Assembly: GCA_008508345.1 (NCBI GenBank)
Contig: QNGE01003235.1
Location: 1-64,000 of the forward strand
Origin: Paragonimus westermani
Taxonomy: Eukaryota > Platyhelminthes > Trematoda > Plagiorchiida > Troglotrematidae
DNA: 64,000 bases
Direction: 5' to 3'
In this document: one piece after another, positions 12,766-24,509 of the stretch
Layout of the letters: each line of letters opens with the position of its first letter
Numbering within the stretch: position 1 is the first letter of the stretch
Notes under the pieces: generated by a model
What the model saw: the letters and a program-made list of their open reading frames with translations, nothing else
Databases searched by the model: none
Told to the model about the DNA's origin: nothing
Translations under genes and position numbers: made by a program

Positions 12766-13129
12766 ATCAGAATATTTTTTGAACGAGCTCTCCACGCCGG
12801 TATCCATGACGCACGAAGTTCCCTTTGCCGTGACAAATTTGTGGTTAAATTGATCAACTAAGACATGCTAACAGATCCTTCGCGTACACTTTGTCTTCAG
12901 TGTTGAATCGTCTTTCAGGCTGTCGGAGTTGAACCTTCGGTCTTGGCTTTTGCTCGTAACCGGAATGTGGCCCAGACAACATATATCATGTTTTGTCCGC
13001 ATTTTCCCTCCAAGCCATAATTCGCTAGACGGAACATAACGGGAAATACTTGAATTATCGGTTATGAAATTAAACACAGAGCTCCACAACGTCATCCAGA
13101 TGTCACTGTCCTGAGTGAAAGTTTACTGT

Positions 13130-15540
13130 CTAATAGCACTCACAAATCGACTTGATCATCTGACTGTGGATGATAGACTTCCGAGAACTCGCCAAACGTG
13201 GACTGTAAAATAGACGTCTCAGATCACGCGAGTAGATTAACTGGTCGGTTCTTATATAACGCCATCTTCTGGCAACTGGAAGCGGCCCAGTTGCTTCATA
13301 TTCCTCTGGGACAAAGTCAGAGTCAGTATAACAGTGTGAACGGCATGTTTGCATGATAGGCAGACCACTTGGTTTTTATCTCCCGTCTGTGGCTCTTCCA
13401 GACTCTTATTTCAAGATGCCTGAAAGCAGCGCTAGCCTTTGACACACGAGCTGAAAACTCACGGTCCGTGGACAGATCTGCTGTCGCGGGCTATTCAGGC
13501 AACAAAATTTTGTGTAGCTGTGCACGATGTCTCCATTGCTGTATATTTCAGATATGGGCACATCCCCGTATCGAGAAGGCTGAAAGGAAGAAACTGTCTT
13601 ATTACACTCAACTACAGGCTAACTAAGTTTGGGCACAACCCTGTTTCACGCCAGCGAATCATCACAGGTCGATTCACACGTCTGCACCCTCACTAAAATG
13701 CTCATATGCAACAATTTCATAAAGCTGAAATACTTGCCTGGACATCCCAGATCACCAACCACAGCCCACAATGCTTCGCGGTTAAAAAATAGAACGCCTT
13801 CGCGAAATCAACAAGTGCATGTCACGTTTGGTTATGATCACGGTAGTTCTGCGTCTGGTCGGTCGTGGACACCATATTAGTGGCATTGCGACTCAATCAT
13901 AATGTCCACTGCTCTCTGGGGAGCGTTCGCCTTCAAGATTTTCGTAATAATCGGACTGAACAGGATAGTTGCGAGAACCTTTCCACTGCAACCCAGCTGA
14001 TTGTTACCTCGGTAAATGTCAGTGTCCTCCCTGCTTCCCTCATCTTCAAACAATACGACCAATGCATTCGCGAACACATGAAGTCTGTCCTTCTTCCAAA
14101 TGGTAGGAACCAACTACATCACCGCACTCTCCTAAACCGGACCGTCATGTTTCGTAAGTTCCCTTAGCGACCTGTCTTCACTTGCACTTTTTCTGCTTCG
14201 CAGATCTCCAATAGCTCTCTGCACGTACGCTAACTACAGGGCGAGAGTAATTGACGCTTTTGATATTACTCACGGTTACCCAGTCACTTGTAGCCGGCGT
14301 GTTCAATGTGCTAGCGAAGTGCATATTCATGATTTTCATTACATGCTCTGGTAGTGTGCATGAAACGCCAGAGTCCCTGTCAATTGGTGGTTTAGTGAAT
14401 TAGACGGACTGGTCTTAAGTAAACCTTAGAACTCTGTGTTGTCGATGATCAGCGCAGCCTTGCATCGAATCACCTTGCTTTTTCTGCCAGACCTTGATTC
14501 CGGGTAGTTGCTCGATAAGTTGATTACGAGTGCTCCGGAATGTCGTGGTTTTGTTTTCGTTGCCTTGGCTCATTTCTCTCTATGATCAATTTCGAGATAA
14601 CCGCAACGTTGCCATCAAGCCAGTTCGGACGTTTGTGGCCCTCGATACCGACCATCTCGATGACTGCCAGCGCGATCTTCCGTTTGAAATGTTGCCACAT
14701 ATCGCCAGCTGAAGTGGATACGGCAGTGTCTTCGAGACGAGCGGCAGCTGCACCTCAAAACACTATCACCGTCGTCAGTTCTACAGTCGTTTAGTGTTGA
14801 ATCTTCTCCGCTGTTCTGGTGACTGACGGTCCTGGCCTGTCTGTGGACTGCTCTACATTCAACCCCGCGCATCAGTCGGAGGATACATTGCGAATGCCAC
14901 GCTGTCGCACAATTGCGTAGTCAAGCAGATGGTGATGGGCACTTCGTGGATGGGTCCACATCATGATTTCCCTCGAATTCTACTGGGATCGGGTGTTTGT
15001 AATAGCCACGTCGAGATTAGTACATAAGTGAAGCGGACGACTACCGTTCTCATTGACCGCGTTGATGTCGTGGGGTCAAATGGCTCTCGTCCAGGCTGTT
15101 GAATCGCACCGAACCTGCACGTTGATGTCGCCCTGAACAAACTGTCGGTGGCTCACCGGTCTCGAGTTTATTGTAGCAAACACATGACCATAGAACTGAT
15201 TCGTCGTATCATCGCTATGATACATAGTTGGACCATAAACATTAAGAGTCAGAGGTGTGTGGACGTTATTCCGTTGTTGATGCTGTGCAGGTCGCTTATC
15301 ACCAAAGAGCTGATGCAGACAGCAATTTCGAAACAGACACTGTGCTCCCCAGTGCCATCTGCCGGGTGACCTATACAGCAGGTGGTGCACCCTAGTACCT
15401 GTTTTTCGAAGCTTACCTTGGTCTGCAAGCCTTGTTTTAATCAACACTGCGACATCGACGGCACAGGGATTCACTTTCAGTGCGATTAGTGACTTGTGGC
15501 TTCCTTGCTGTCTAGTACTGCATTTATCCATCGACGCATC
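13130..15540 (-). mobile_element. RTE-like LINE (endonuclease and reverse transcriptase), decayed
   Basis: Minus-strand frames follow the order of an RTE-type LINE protein. From 15531 downward there is an apurinic-type endonuclease: an AVDVAVLIKTRL block (ancestrally a D-I-A-x-L-x-E-T-R block), VYGPTMYHSDD, VQGDINVQV in place of the GDFNxxxG block, then ITNTRSQ and HHLLDYAIVRQR near the domain end. A linker with RPNWLDGNVAVISKLI follows at about 14.6 kb. The reverse transcriptase begins near 14.1 kb with DTDIYRGNNQLGCSGKVL and a truncated ESQC block, then HALVDFAKAFYFLTAKH near 13.8 kb and ETGLCPNLVSL near 13.65 kb. Several stops and frameshifts separate the pieces, so no product is expected. 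The 3' end near 13.13 kb is approximate. A second fragment of the same type is at 20.35-21.1 kb. Confidence 0.75.
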
Positions 15541-16174
15541 CGCATTCCATCTCCAGATTACAAACGTCTTTCATTCGTGAGCATATCTCAGGGCGTCTTG
15601 AGGGACCTCAACTGCACTCGGTGACTGAACAACTTGATCCTTTCGATAAAGCAGACCATAGTTTTATTGGGCAACCTCACCCAGAATCTTCAAGCCAGAA
15701 GCGTAACCTGAGGGGCAACAGGACTTAGGGTTTTCTTTGGGTCCCCCACTCTGAGTCAGTGACTCAAAAATCCGACTCACTTGGCAGTGGCAAGCTAACT
15801 GAGACCAGAGGTGCAGTGAATACTACTATCGTTTGTTTTGAAGAGCAGTTTACACAGTTTTATTCGAAGTCAGAAACAAGGGGTGACACCGAAATAAGTA
15901 ACAAAAATGTGAAAAAAGAATTCAAGTCAAGTTGTGTCAAATGTAGTGCGGTGCCTGGATATAAACATTGAACAGTTGACATGTCTTTTCACGGGCGTGG
16001 CGAATGTTAGTAATTAAGCCGTCAAAAAGACTTGTGTGATATGTGGAAAAACGAAGGGGATAGGAAAAAGCTTCTCAAAATCAAAAACTCTTCAGGGCAC
16101 ATGATTGCTACCACATTTAAGGCTCATGCATCCGGACAGAGAAATGTCCATCATAGTGACAGTCGTCAGAAGGT
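15541..16174. other. Spacer between two LINEs, no recognised content
   Basis: The segment separates the 5' end of the RTE-like LINE from the 3' end of the restriction-endonuclease LINE. A lysine- and serine-rich open frame at 15759-15971 has no recognisable motif. The AT-rich stretch near 15.9 kb could include LINE tails. Confidence 0.3.
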
Positions 16175-16871
16175 GGCAACAGTCAGTGCAAGTTTCCCCG
16201 CACAAGTATATCATAGGTTTTCAGTGAGCCAAGACGAGTAGTCATAGATCAGGGACTGCTAAGGAGGACAGTCCAAGTCGAAGAATAGCATTGCAAAAGG
16301 AGGGAAACATGATACCATGAAAGGAGGTGATCACAGGAGAATGGGAAGTACAGTCCACATCACAGCCCATGGTATGGAGAGCCGACTGAATGGCGGCCTT
16401 ATGGGAGTCGGTCCCGTAATTCCCAACCTTTACTGTCCAGACACGTTGGATTCGGTAGTCATCCACCCTGCCGACATCCAGTACCACAGCAGCGCCGTCA
16501 CTAGCCGCGATGACGTCGGGTTTAATGAACGGGATCACCGCTGGTACTCGTAGCTTCTCGAACACTGTGTAACTCAGATTGCGCACTCTTTTCGCCAACT
16601 CCTTGATCACGTGGTTGAGCACAACGCAGACAGTGGGTGATGTAATGCGTTTGAAGAGTATGAGCGAGGCTTTCTGGTTGACCGCAGTTGCCACGGCAGA
16701 GAACTGAGTGGTCACTTCGGCTACCTCAGGAACTTCGGACTCTTGTCCAGAGAAGACCGCACCGAGCTGGGTGGTTTAAGTAAAGATTCTGGGTAGAATT
16801 CGGTCTGGGTTCAGCAGCCAACGATTGGAGAGTGGAGAGCGGGAAACCTCCTGAACACCATGACCATCTAG

Positions 16872-16906
<35 letters not shown>

Positions 16907-19070
16907 TCACGCCCCATGGGCTTCCTTCTTGTTTATGACCGCCACACCTTGAATGCGTACCGGAACATCGACGTTTCTCAATATAAGGTCAGACGAATTG
17001 TCTTTGACCACGTTCCTCAAAACCGGACATCGTCCAGAGAGCAGTCTGTCCATTCGTAATTTGCGCGAGATAGGAATGGTGGTAGATAAACTCGGAATGC
17101 CCAGACCACCCAGCCGATTTGGGGTGTGAGTATGGTTGATCGGTGGGTCTTTGGAAGGCAGAGCTACTGCCGAACAAACTGGCGAATTATGCAGCCCATA
17201 ACTTTGTGCGTGTTCCAGTGGGGTCGGTTCAGAACCAGCGAGTGATTCATCTTTGAAGGCAGATGCTGTCTCAGAGGATTTAGGCGCCGATTCGGCTTTA
17301 GAGACGCTTTGGTAGTTTCATCCAACATCGTACGAATTTGCAGTCGGTGATTGATAAATGAGTTGACTTTTCGGGTGAACGGGATATCCAGATAGGTCAC
17401 CGTGTCAGAGGCGCTTAGTGAATGATTAATGTCCGGGTCAAACTGAATAGACATCAGCGATGTCTGTTGTATTATGCTTATGATTACCACATATGACCAT
17501 AATTTCGGTTTTACGTACGTTGATCTTCAGTCCAAATAACCCCAAAGCAATAGCGGCGGCTGCAAGCTTCTCGGAGAGACGCGTGGGATTCTCGGCCAGA
17601 TCGTCGGCTTACACGAAATCGCTGACCAGTGTATCGTGGAACTGGTAAGGAAGCTCCGGTCGAGATACGGCCAACACTTCATCCATTTCCATAGTGGACA
17701 GTAGCGGTGACAGTCGGTCACCCTGGCGAACACGATAATGGGACGGGAGGACAGAGTCTCCGAGCGTCGCGGAAGCGCTTCAATATGAATCGGCAATGCA
17801 GTGTATTAGGGGTGGAGGAACACCAAAAGCCTTAGTCGATGTGATGATCGAGTCCTGTTTTATGGTATCGAACGCCTTGGACACTTCAGTAGAAGTCACA
17901 CAGGCTGGAAGACGTGGTGAACGGTTTTCGGAGCAGCGTGTGGAGTAATGAGGTTGCCTGGAAACATCCATCACGGTGTAAAAATGTGAATTGAAGAGTG
18001 GGAAGCTACAAACGTGTTCCAACGATCAGCCAGTACGTTGTGAAAGTAACGTACCGGCGTTGAGGATACGGCGATGGGTCTTAATTCATTGTGAGAGGAA
18101 GGGTTATTTACTCGCGGCACAAGCGCGGTGCAGGCATATATGGATTGGGTAACAACAGGAGATAACTGGCCAAAGCATCAGCCTTCATACGTTTCAGATG
18201 TTTGGACAACAGTTCGTCCAAATCCGGAGCGCTGATTTCCATGCTGTTCAGTGTACGAGAAACTTCCCCTCCCAGTGATCGGGTCGACCAAGAACCAATC
18301 CGGAAAAAGAATTATATTTGGTGGTCTCTTATTGATGTGCGGATGAGTCAGTACTACCTCGGACCAGTACTCGTTAGAAGTGTCTGGGAGGCTACGGTTC
18401 ATCTTGCAGGCAGTTCCCCAGTTTCCATAAAGGACTACAAACAGAGTTTGGATTGCCGCATAGTTGCCTTTTCATATCTGTTTCCTGGTCGAGTAGGTTC
18501 TTGCAGCGACGCACGCATGTCATCGAGTGGCCAGTCGCCACGTGTACAGAAAGGCTTGAGAGGCGTGTATATTAAGCAGCGACTTTTCCTCTATCAATGT
18601 AAAAATGCCTACATGGGGGCTGCAGGCAATTACTAGCAATGGTCGCTATCTAAGGAAGCCTCGCTATTGGACTCCAGTTGAGTTCTTACTGTTTGGGCCG
18701 AACAGGAAAATCACTCGGTGTTCAGTGGCTTGAGACGTAATATCCGACGTCATATTTGTCTATGAGGCGGATATGGGAGCGGTATGTTTTCGCCATTTCG
18801 CAGTATACAGGCGCGTCCTGACTCTCTCCGAAGTAGGACGAGGAAAATATGACTGAGACAGGTGTTGAAGTTCGCGCCCAGTGAAACTCGACGGGGCCAG
18901 CCCATCGGCAAGCCTGACAAGGGAATCCGATTCTTGCTAAGACCACTCTGATCCGTCAGCTTTCATGCATCTGAGCTCGCGGTTGAGTTCGACAGGATGC
19001 ACCTGCCTCCTGTGTTGATTAAGACCAATTTTGGTTGGAAAACTGCGGTCTCAGTCAGAGTGGAGGAGGC
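16175..19070 (-). mobile_element. LINE of the restriction-like-endonuclease group (R2/NeSL-like): zinc finger, Myb-like, RT and endonuclease, decayed
   Basis: Read on the minus strand, a C2H2-type finger remnant (RSFPTKIGLNQHRRQVHP, with its first cysteines lost) lies at about 19.0 kb. A Myb-like segment follows near 18.9 kb (EWS then ESDSLVRLADG, later KWRKH). The RT runs from about 18.4 to 17.2 kb. It includes RPPNIILFPDW, HLKRMKAL, STEVSKAFDTI, RVRQGDRLSPLL, a V-stop-A-D-D in place of the catalytic box, and FGLKINVRKTE. The C-terminal frame (16242-16715) carries a PD-(D/E)xK-type site: KPD at residues 65-67, D80 and K96. It ends near 16.18 kb with LGSLKTYDILVRGN. The domain order is that of early-branching, often site-specific non-LTR retrotransposons. 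Stops and frameshifts throughout mean it is inactive. I cannot place it to a named clade. Confidence 0.8.
16872..16906 (+). repeat. (TA)n(TG)n microsatellite inside the LINE
   Basis: About 12 TA units followed by five TG units interrupt the region between the RT and endonuclease frames of the minus-strand LINE. It presumably expanded after insertion. Confidence 0.9.
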
Positions 19071-19074
19071 TGAG

Positions 19075-20350
19075 TGCCTCCTTCGTGTTCTGCACCATTT
19101 CTGCGTCGATGCATATGAGTGTGCGCCGACAGGCAGACGTTCGGTTTACATGTGGAACAGTGGTGGTGGTGTTTGTAGCTCGGCGAACATATCAATACCA
19201 ATATCTGGTCATATTCTGAACAAATGCACTCTGCTCGCCTATCCTGTGTGCTAGTAGATGCTAGCGTGATGGTGTTGCTGTTACTTTCGTTTTCTTGGTT
19301 GACAGCAACCAGTACATTCAAACCAGATAGAGCGGCTGGTCCTATTTGGATTTGCTGTACGCTTAGCCAGCCAGGCCGGCACCACGAGGAGATAATTCAG
19401 CGCGCCGTCTTTGTGATTATCGAAAGATAAATCTAACTACTACGAGTTGGTGAAAGTTTTTCGATTGAAAACGATGTTATACCAGCGGTTACGTTTGACC
19501 ATTGAATGGTAGGAGTGCTCTTTGTTCAGGGGTATCTGTGGTGGCCCCTTGTTTACGCGGAAGACTGTAGTTCTGCCGTCTACTGATAGGACCCTGCTTC
19601 ACTGCCTATACAAACTTACTCAGTTAGTAGTACAGTGTACAAACCCGTAAGCATAACTGCATTTTGTCTGGCTGCTATCTTTTCACTCTCCTTACATGTT
19701 TGACCATACGCACATGGTTGGTAACAGTCGTCTCGGATTGGCTTATCACTTTGATCGAAGCCAAAGGACGTCTGTGCATAACACTGCACAAGTGGCTTGT
19801 GCTGTGTCAGTTGTGGTTGTACCCACACACCACGTATCCAGTTTAAACCCGAAGGAATTAGACCGGTAGGCGTGCGAGTGGAGAGCTTTGTGGTCAGCCA
19901 GTTGGTAGGCTAGCGTGAAAGTGAACCTCTTATCTCCCAGAGAAAAATCAGAGACTAACGATACGATCTAAACTATTACGAAACATATTGGAAACAAGAC
20001 AAAAAATAGTTCAATATATTACTGTACTGTAGATAGGAGGAGGAAGAGAAGCAAGAATTTTAAGCTGGATTAAAAAACAAACAAGACATTCATCAAACAG
20101 TACATCATTGAAGCTGGGGAAAAGAATAGGTAGAAGTCCACAATGACCCAGAATACTGGAAAGGAGAGCGAACGATTTACCAAGCGATCGCAGTCGTTGG
20201 TTGATACAAAAAATATATGATTGACATAACCTACTTGAGCCTTACATACTCGTCACCTCTCCGCTGACGATATACTATGTGTACTGTGATGGCGTGATAT
20301 TCCGAGACGTTCGGTGCATTCTTGGCAGCATTCAATTCATGGCTACACAA
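19075..20350. other. Unassigned sequence between two LINEs
   Basis: Minus-strand residues just upstream of the zinc finger (about 19.1-19.3 kb) may be the LINE 5' region but show no motif. At 20.03-20.12 kb there is a purine-rich stretch. No gene is recognised. Confidence 0.3.
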
Positions 20351-20353
20351 CTG

Positions 20354-21100
20354 TTACTCACTTAACCTTCCGATGCCTGTCCGGATCGCGTTTCTGCAGA
20401 CCGTCTGGTTCGAGTCTAAATTCTTCCATGGTCTAAAGCTGATAATATGATGCGGCAAACTTGCACAGACAGCATCCTGGTATCTCCTTTTTTGACCACC
20501 AAGATTCCGTTTACTTGCTTTCACTTGCCCGTGTATCAGTTGTTTTGGAATCCGCTCGTCGCCCATCTTACTGACTTGTCCGAGTATCACCATGGCTTCG
20601 ATCCTGTCTGTGTTCGCTCGCCGAAATATTTCAGTGTTCAAAACCATGTCCGACCATCAAACACTTGAAGTACGTTCTAGAGGTTGCAGATAGAAGTGGC
20701 CCAGATACCGCAGTTTCCGTTGGTACAATGTCTATTTTTCACTACCGTACAACAGCGTAGACAACACCTGTGAGCAGCAGACAAGCAGCTCGGTCCTCAT
20801 CCTTCGGGTGTTTTTTCCAGGCACGTCCCTCGAGACGTCTGAAACCAGCGCTAGCCCTTGTCACGCTAGCAGCCAACTCATCTACGGACGGATCCTTCCA
20901 CGAATTGCCACCAAAGTAACAGAAGCCTTTGCAACTGTCCACGCTGTCTCCGTTGATGGCGATTCCTGATATATGCAAAGCGCTGCCACCCGAAGAAGAC
21001 ATGCTTTGGTACACTGACACACAAGTGGCTGCTCACCCGAAGGCTTACACTTCCGATCTGCAGTGGGTTAATGAAATCATCGTTTCTAGCCCACAGTTAA
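20354..21100 (-). mobile_element. RTE-like LINE, C-terminal part (decayed)
   Basis: Minus-strand frames give SVDSCKGFCYFGGN then VTRASAGFRRLEGRAW (20742-21020), equivalent to the 'fxYLG... ka..af.rL...vW' block. Next come a degenerate segment and EIFRRANTDRIEAM, then GDERIPKQLIHGQ and GGQKRRYQDAV (20354-20647), the typical C-terminal tail. The catalytic part of the RT is missing or unrecognisable above 21.1 kb. One or two frameshifts lie between the two frames. It is the same type as the element at 13.1-15.5 kb, so probably an independent truncated insertion. Confidence 0.75.
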
Positions 21101-21784
21101 TAGCATCTTCACTTACAGCCTGTGCGCTCCTAGATTGGTAAGTGGTGAACGAACACGACTCCTGAAGAAAAATCGCTACAACATTAGCTCAGCTCATTTC
21201 GATCGGTAAACACATGCCAATCTAGGCTACGACCACCTAACTGAAGACGTGGTTTCTCAGGCCTCCACTGTGCACCCAAAAATGCTACGTTACGCCTGCC
21301 TTGGTTTCCCTAGCCAAAGTGAAGCGAGTTTTAAGAAATCGTTGGTGATTATCTCCATCGGTCGTTTGTTTTATTTCCGGATGTTGCAGGTTTGCGATTG
21401 AAAGGAGTCTACGGAATGAATTCATCTCGAGAGCTTTGTGTTATCTGTGTTACTCTGGCAATGATGTGACGTAGGACAATGAACACAACTGTTAGCAATA
21501 TATACCATTGTACTTCTCTAGGTTACGGAATCCCTTGTCAACATATTTTGTGGCTAGAGACGCTGAATTAAACGGTGCTTGATTAATTCCACCGGTGCGG
21601 TCGTTATGAAATGGACCGATGAAAACATCGAAGAAACCGTCAAACAAATGTAGTCTCAATCTCTTGCCAGCAGCATGTGTGCATGTTGTTGGTAGTTATT
21701 TTAGTTCGGATCTATGGTTTTTATAAATTAAATTTCGCCCATTTCTCCTGTTACTTTTGACCTAGACCACCTCCTCCTCCTCAC

Positions 21785-21902
21785 GACTACTTGACAGTAT
21801 AGAAGGACCCAATTGCGAAAAATTCGGACTTCGGCTGGATTCAAACGACAGAAACAACTTGCCTAGACGCGGCAAAGGCTCTACCGCCTGAGCTACGAAG
21901 TG
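21785..21902 (-). repeat. tRNA-derived SINE, family B, minus-strand copy
   Basis: On the minus strand it reads CACTTCGTAGCTCAGGCGG, a perfect A box. A paired D arm, an intact five-base-pair anticodon stem and an eroded B box (CGTTTGAATCC) follow, and then CCGAAGTCC closing the acceptor stem. After that comes a body similar to that of the plus-strand copy at 22105. A CCT-rich tract flanks it at about 21770. Confidence 0.7.
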
Positions 21903-22104
21903 TTTACATTGTATTACTGATAGGTAGTTTGGCAATTCAGAAGAGACATTATCAATGCCCACGGGTGGCGTTGGTGGATTCCAGCGTGAACTGTGCGAGG
22001 AATCCTTGGGCGTTTGATCTGCTAGGTTGGTTGATAGATTCCATATAACACAGATGGTTGGGTTGACAACTAGGTCTAAGTGCGAAATTTCTCGGCTTCC
22101 GGTG

Positions 22105-22235
22105 TGACTTCGTAGCTCAGCTGGTAAGGCATTTGCCACGTTGAGGCATGTTCCTCTGGCCAGTTCAAATCTCGCCGAAGTCCGGATGTTCCTCAGTCGG
22201 GTCTCTTCTAAATTATAAAATCTCAAACTATCTAT
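22105..22235 (+). repeat. tRNA-derived SINE, family B, plus-strand copy
   Basis: GACTTCG at 22105 pairs perfectly over seven bases with CGAAGTC near 22177. Between them are the A box TAGCTCAGCTGG, an anticodon-like stem and the B box AGTTCAAATC. The D stem has decayed and the anticodon loop lacks the usual T33, so it is not a functional tRNA gene. The body continues TCCGGATGTTCCTCAGTCGG, which the inverted copy at 21785-21902 shares in diverged form. Confidence 0.75.
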
Positions 22236-22239
22236 CATC

Positions 22240-23195
22240 AAAACCATTTGACAATTTAATAACATCAGCGATTCCTCATCTATCACCTTTAATGGTGGCT
22301 CTTGTGGAGTATTGGAGTTCCTGAAAATCCCACATGTAATTACCGTATCTTTGATCGTCTCAGTGTTTGTGTCAGTGGTTAATTAACCTCTTTGGAAAAT
22401 ATCGTGAAGGTTGCAGAAATTCAATACAAGGTATGTAATGAGACCTAAGAGATTTTATCCCACAGAACCGAACATGATGAACAGGAGTGCCACGCACCGA
22501 GCTCTGAGAATATCACGTTGTGCCTCTGAGTAAGACCACGGGAGTCTGTGGATAGTGTTTAATGTAAACGTGCGCTGCAGTTTCTTTGAAATACATCCTA
22601 TCGTTTAGTCGAAATGGGGCGTTGTTTACATGCTAGAACACGAGTCACGTTTCCTATAACCGAAGTTCATAAACAGAATTCTGGTATCCTGGATCGTATT
22701 GGGTAAATACTATTAAAACATGGTATAAAATTTCCATTATCCAAGAGGAGACGCCTTCTAAAACGTCAAGGATGGCAAATATGGGTTGCAATATCAACGT
22801 TTGAACTGACGGCCATATCAAAGTTCGCACTTTATCAACCACTTTGGGTACCTTAGAGAAATAGCGGTTCGAGAGGATCAACCGGGGTGTGTATCTATTC
22901 ATAACTGAGCAGTACGCTCAAACCTGGTACACTTGGACATATCTGTGGGGACACTGTTCTTCTAGAAACTGACTCCCGTGGACACGGGAAGTAACAAGTA
23001 ATAGTAAAAATCTGTCCAAGGTGCTGTTGAAATGATTAAGTGATATTGGCGAGGTAATAGTTATGGTGGTCACAAATTTCATGACATCTCATTCAGTTAT
23101 GTTACTAAGACTGTAACTTATATAGAACATTGGTTTAGAACGGTTCAACAAACAAGTAATCAGGCAGTAAACCTACTACACAGGGCCCGCGCTTT
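22240..23195. other. No recognised gene or element
   Basis: The only longer frame is a minus-strand hydrophobic one at 22654-22902 without a recognisable motif or clear splice context. Nothing else was seen. Confidence 0.3.
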
Positions 23196-23198
23196 TCC

Positions 23199-23510
23199 TT
23201 ACCAGTACAAGCACGGGTCTGACACAAACTCCGTCGGAACATTCGAAGGTGATGTATAAATCTGGATCAAGGCGGCTTCTGTGAAACGCAATAAACACGC
23301 GCGCCCCTGCCGGTTGACTAAAAGAAATGGGTCAAACTGTTCTGTATGTGCAGTGTTTAATGCATTCTGCGTGATCCAGTTACGAAGGTGGCGGCCACTG
23401 GTGTTTAGTAACCATTTTGATGGGTGTTGGTTCATCTTAATTCACCAGCGTCTTTCTACGCGGCCTGTGTGCTGTTTCGTAGGCAGACCGACATTGTTGA
23501 ATGAACCGCT
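23199..23510 (-). mobile_element. Penelope-like element fragment, GIY-YIG-type C-terminus (distinct lineage, tentative)
   Basis: On the minus strand the frame gives a NNVGLPTKQHTGRVERR-like start, degenerate for the 'yVGxTxrxLxxRvxEH' block of GIY-YIG domains. It then gives LNTAHTEQFDPFLLVNRQ, LLRFTEAALIQIYTSPS and EFVSDPCLYW. The order 'H..F.........LR..EA..I....P.lN.q..fV..l.l.W' is usual at the C-terminus of Penelope-like proteins. It differs clearly from the copies at 47.7 and 55.4 kb, so it would be another lineage. The reverse transcriptase is not present nearby. The initial GIY and YIG residues are not intact. Confidence 0.45.
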
Positions 23511-23514
23511 TTGA

Positions 23515-24270
23515 TTAGAGAATACGAAAAATCCATGTGTTCTTACGAGGAGTTTTTGGCAGACATGTGCCTGCTCGTTCTAACGGAGAATTCCGTCTCG
23601 GTGGTCACATTTGCGTTTGACCTGTGTGTTGTTAGCCCAATCATGAACTTCCCCTTGATAAACTTAATTCTTAGATCTAACTTCTCAACTTTTGTGTTTG
23701 TGTGACGCCAGTAAATCTTGCCCGCTTAACGGAGATGTGTTTACGTGTGAGTGGGTCTTTATGGGCCCTGGTGCACCACCATATCACTACTGCACTCGGT
23801 GCCATTTCGACGATCAGAGAACTTTATGATCATGGCAGGCAAGGTATACCCCATGCAAGAAGCTTCAATAAACTGGACTGCATTCTCGAGTGGCCTGCTT
23901 ACAACTGAGTGCTTACAGTATGGAAGATCTTGAATTATAAATCAGGGCCCCTTTACGAGTGGTTGTAGCTTTCACATTTTTAAAGATACTGCTGGCGAAC
24001 TGTTTCTTCGAATTGCAATCATAAAAGTAACTAAGTTCGCCTAGCGATATTCTTATTACAAGGTGGCAAGAGAATTGGTTAATACTAACTTACTATCACT
24101 CAGCCGATCGCTACTCGTGCATCCACGTTGGCTTCTCAGGCAAAATAAATATACTCTGGACTCAAGTTTCGCACCGGTTAAATTTCGTCAGTCGTGACAA
24201 CCTTGTCACGTCCTCCCCACTAACGACTGTCATTCATTGTTTGCACATGGTAATTCGATCATGACTAATG
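23515..24270. other. No recognised gene or element
   Basis: Short frames only; those at 23511-23933 are not recognisable and lie next to the Penelope-like fragment. Confidence 0.3.
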
Positions 24271-24274
24271 TGCA

Positions 24275-24505
24275 GTCAATGGTCCAGTGGTCAATATGAC
24301 TGCCTCAGAAGCGGGTCGCTGGAGTCCAAGACCCGGTCGTGACAAGGATTCGCACTACCGGTAAGCCCCATCGGAAGCATCACCCGAGCCTGGCGCTTTT
24401 CTCTCAAGAGGACTGTGACACATGTACTTTGGAATGCAAAAGCTGTAACCATTCGTCAGTGATGTTCAATTTTTATCAGACAAAATCCCTCAGTACTTAT
24501 CAGTA
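24275..24505 (+). repeat. tRNA-derived SINE, family A, copy 2
   Basis: Begins GTCAATGGTCCAGTGGTCAA (A-box region) and has GGAGTCCAAGACCC in the B-box position. It ends with a tail (GTGATGTTCAATTTTTATCA, then CTTATCAGTAAAA) that matches the tails of copies 1 and 3. It is full length but diverged. Confidence 0.65.
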
Positions 24506-24509
24506 AAAC

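Noticed and set aside
18202..18636. 144-codon plus-strand ORF
   Set aside because: Antisense shadow of the LINE, whose minus-strand frames match RT and linker sequence.
22105..22180. Functional tRNA gene
   Set aside because: Broken D stem, no T33, an attached SINE body and an inverted second copy show it is a SINE head.
21762..22286. 174-codon minus-strand ORF
   Set aside because: It is simply read across both SINE B copies and their spacer. No coding signature beyond the repeat sequence.
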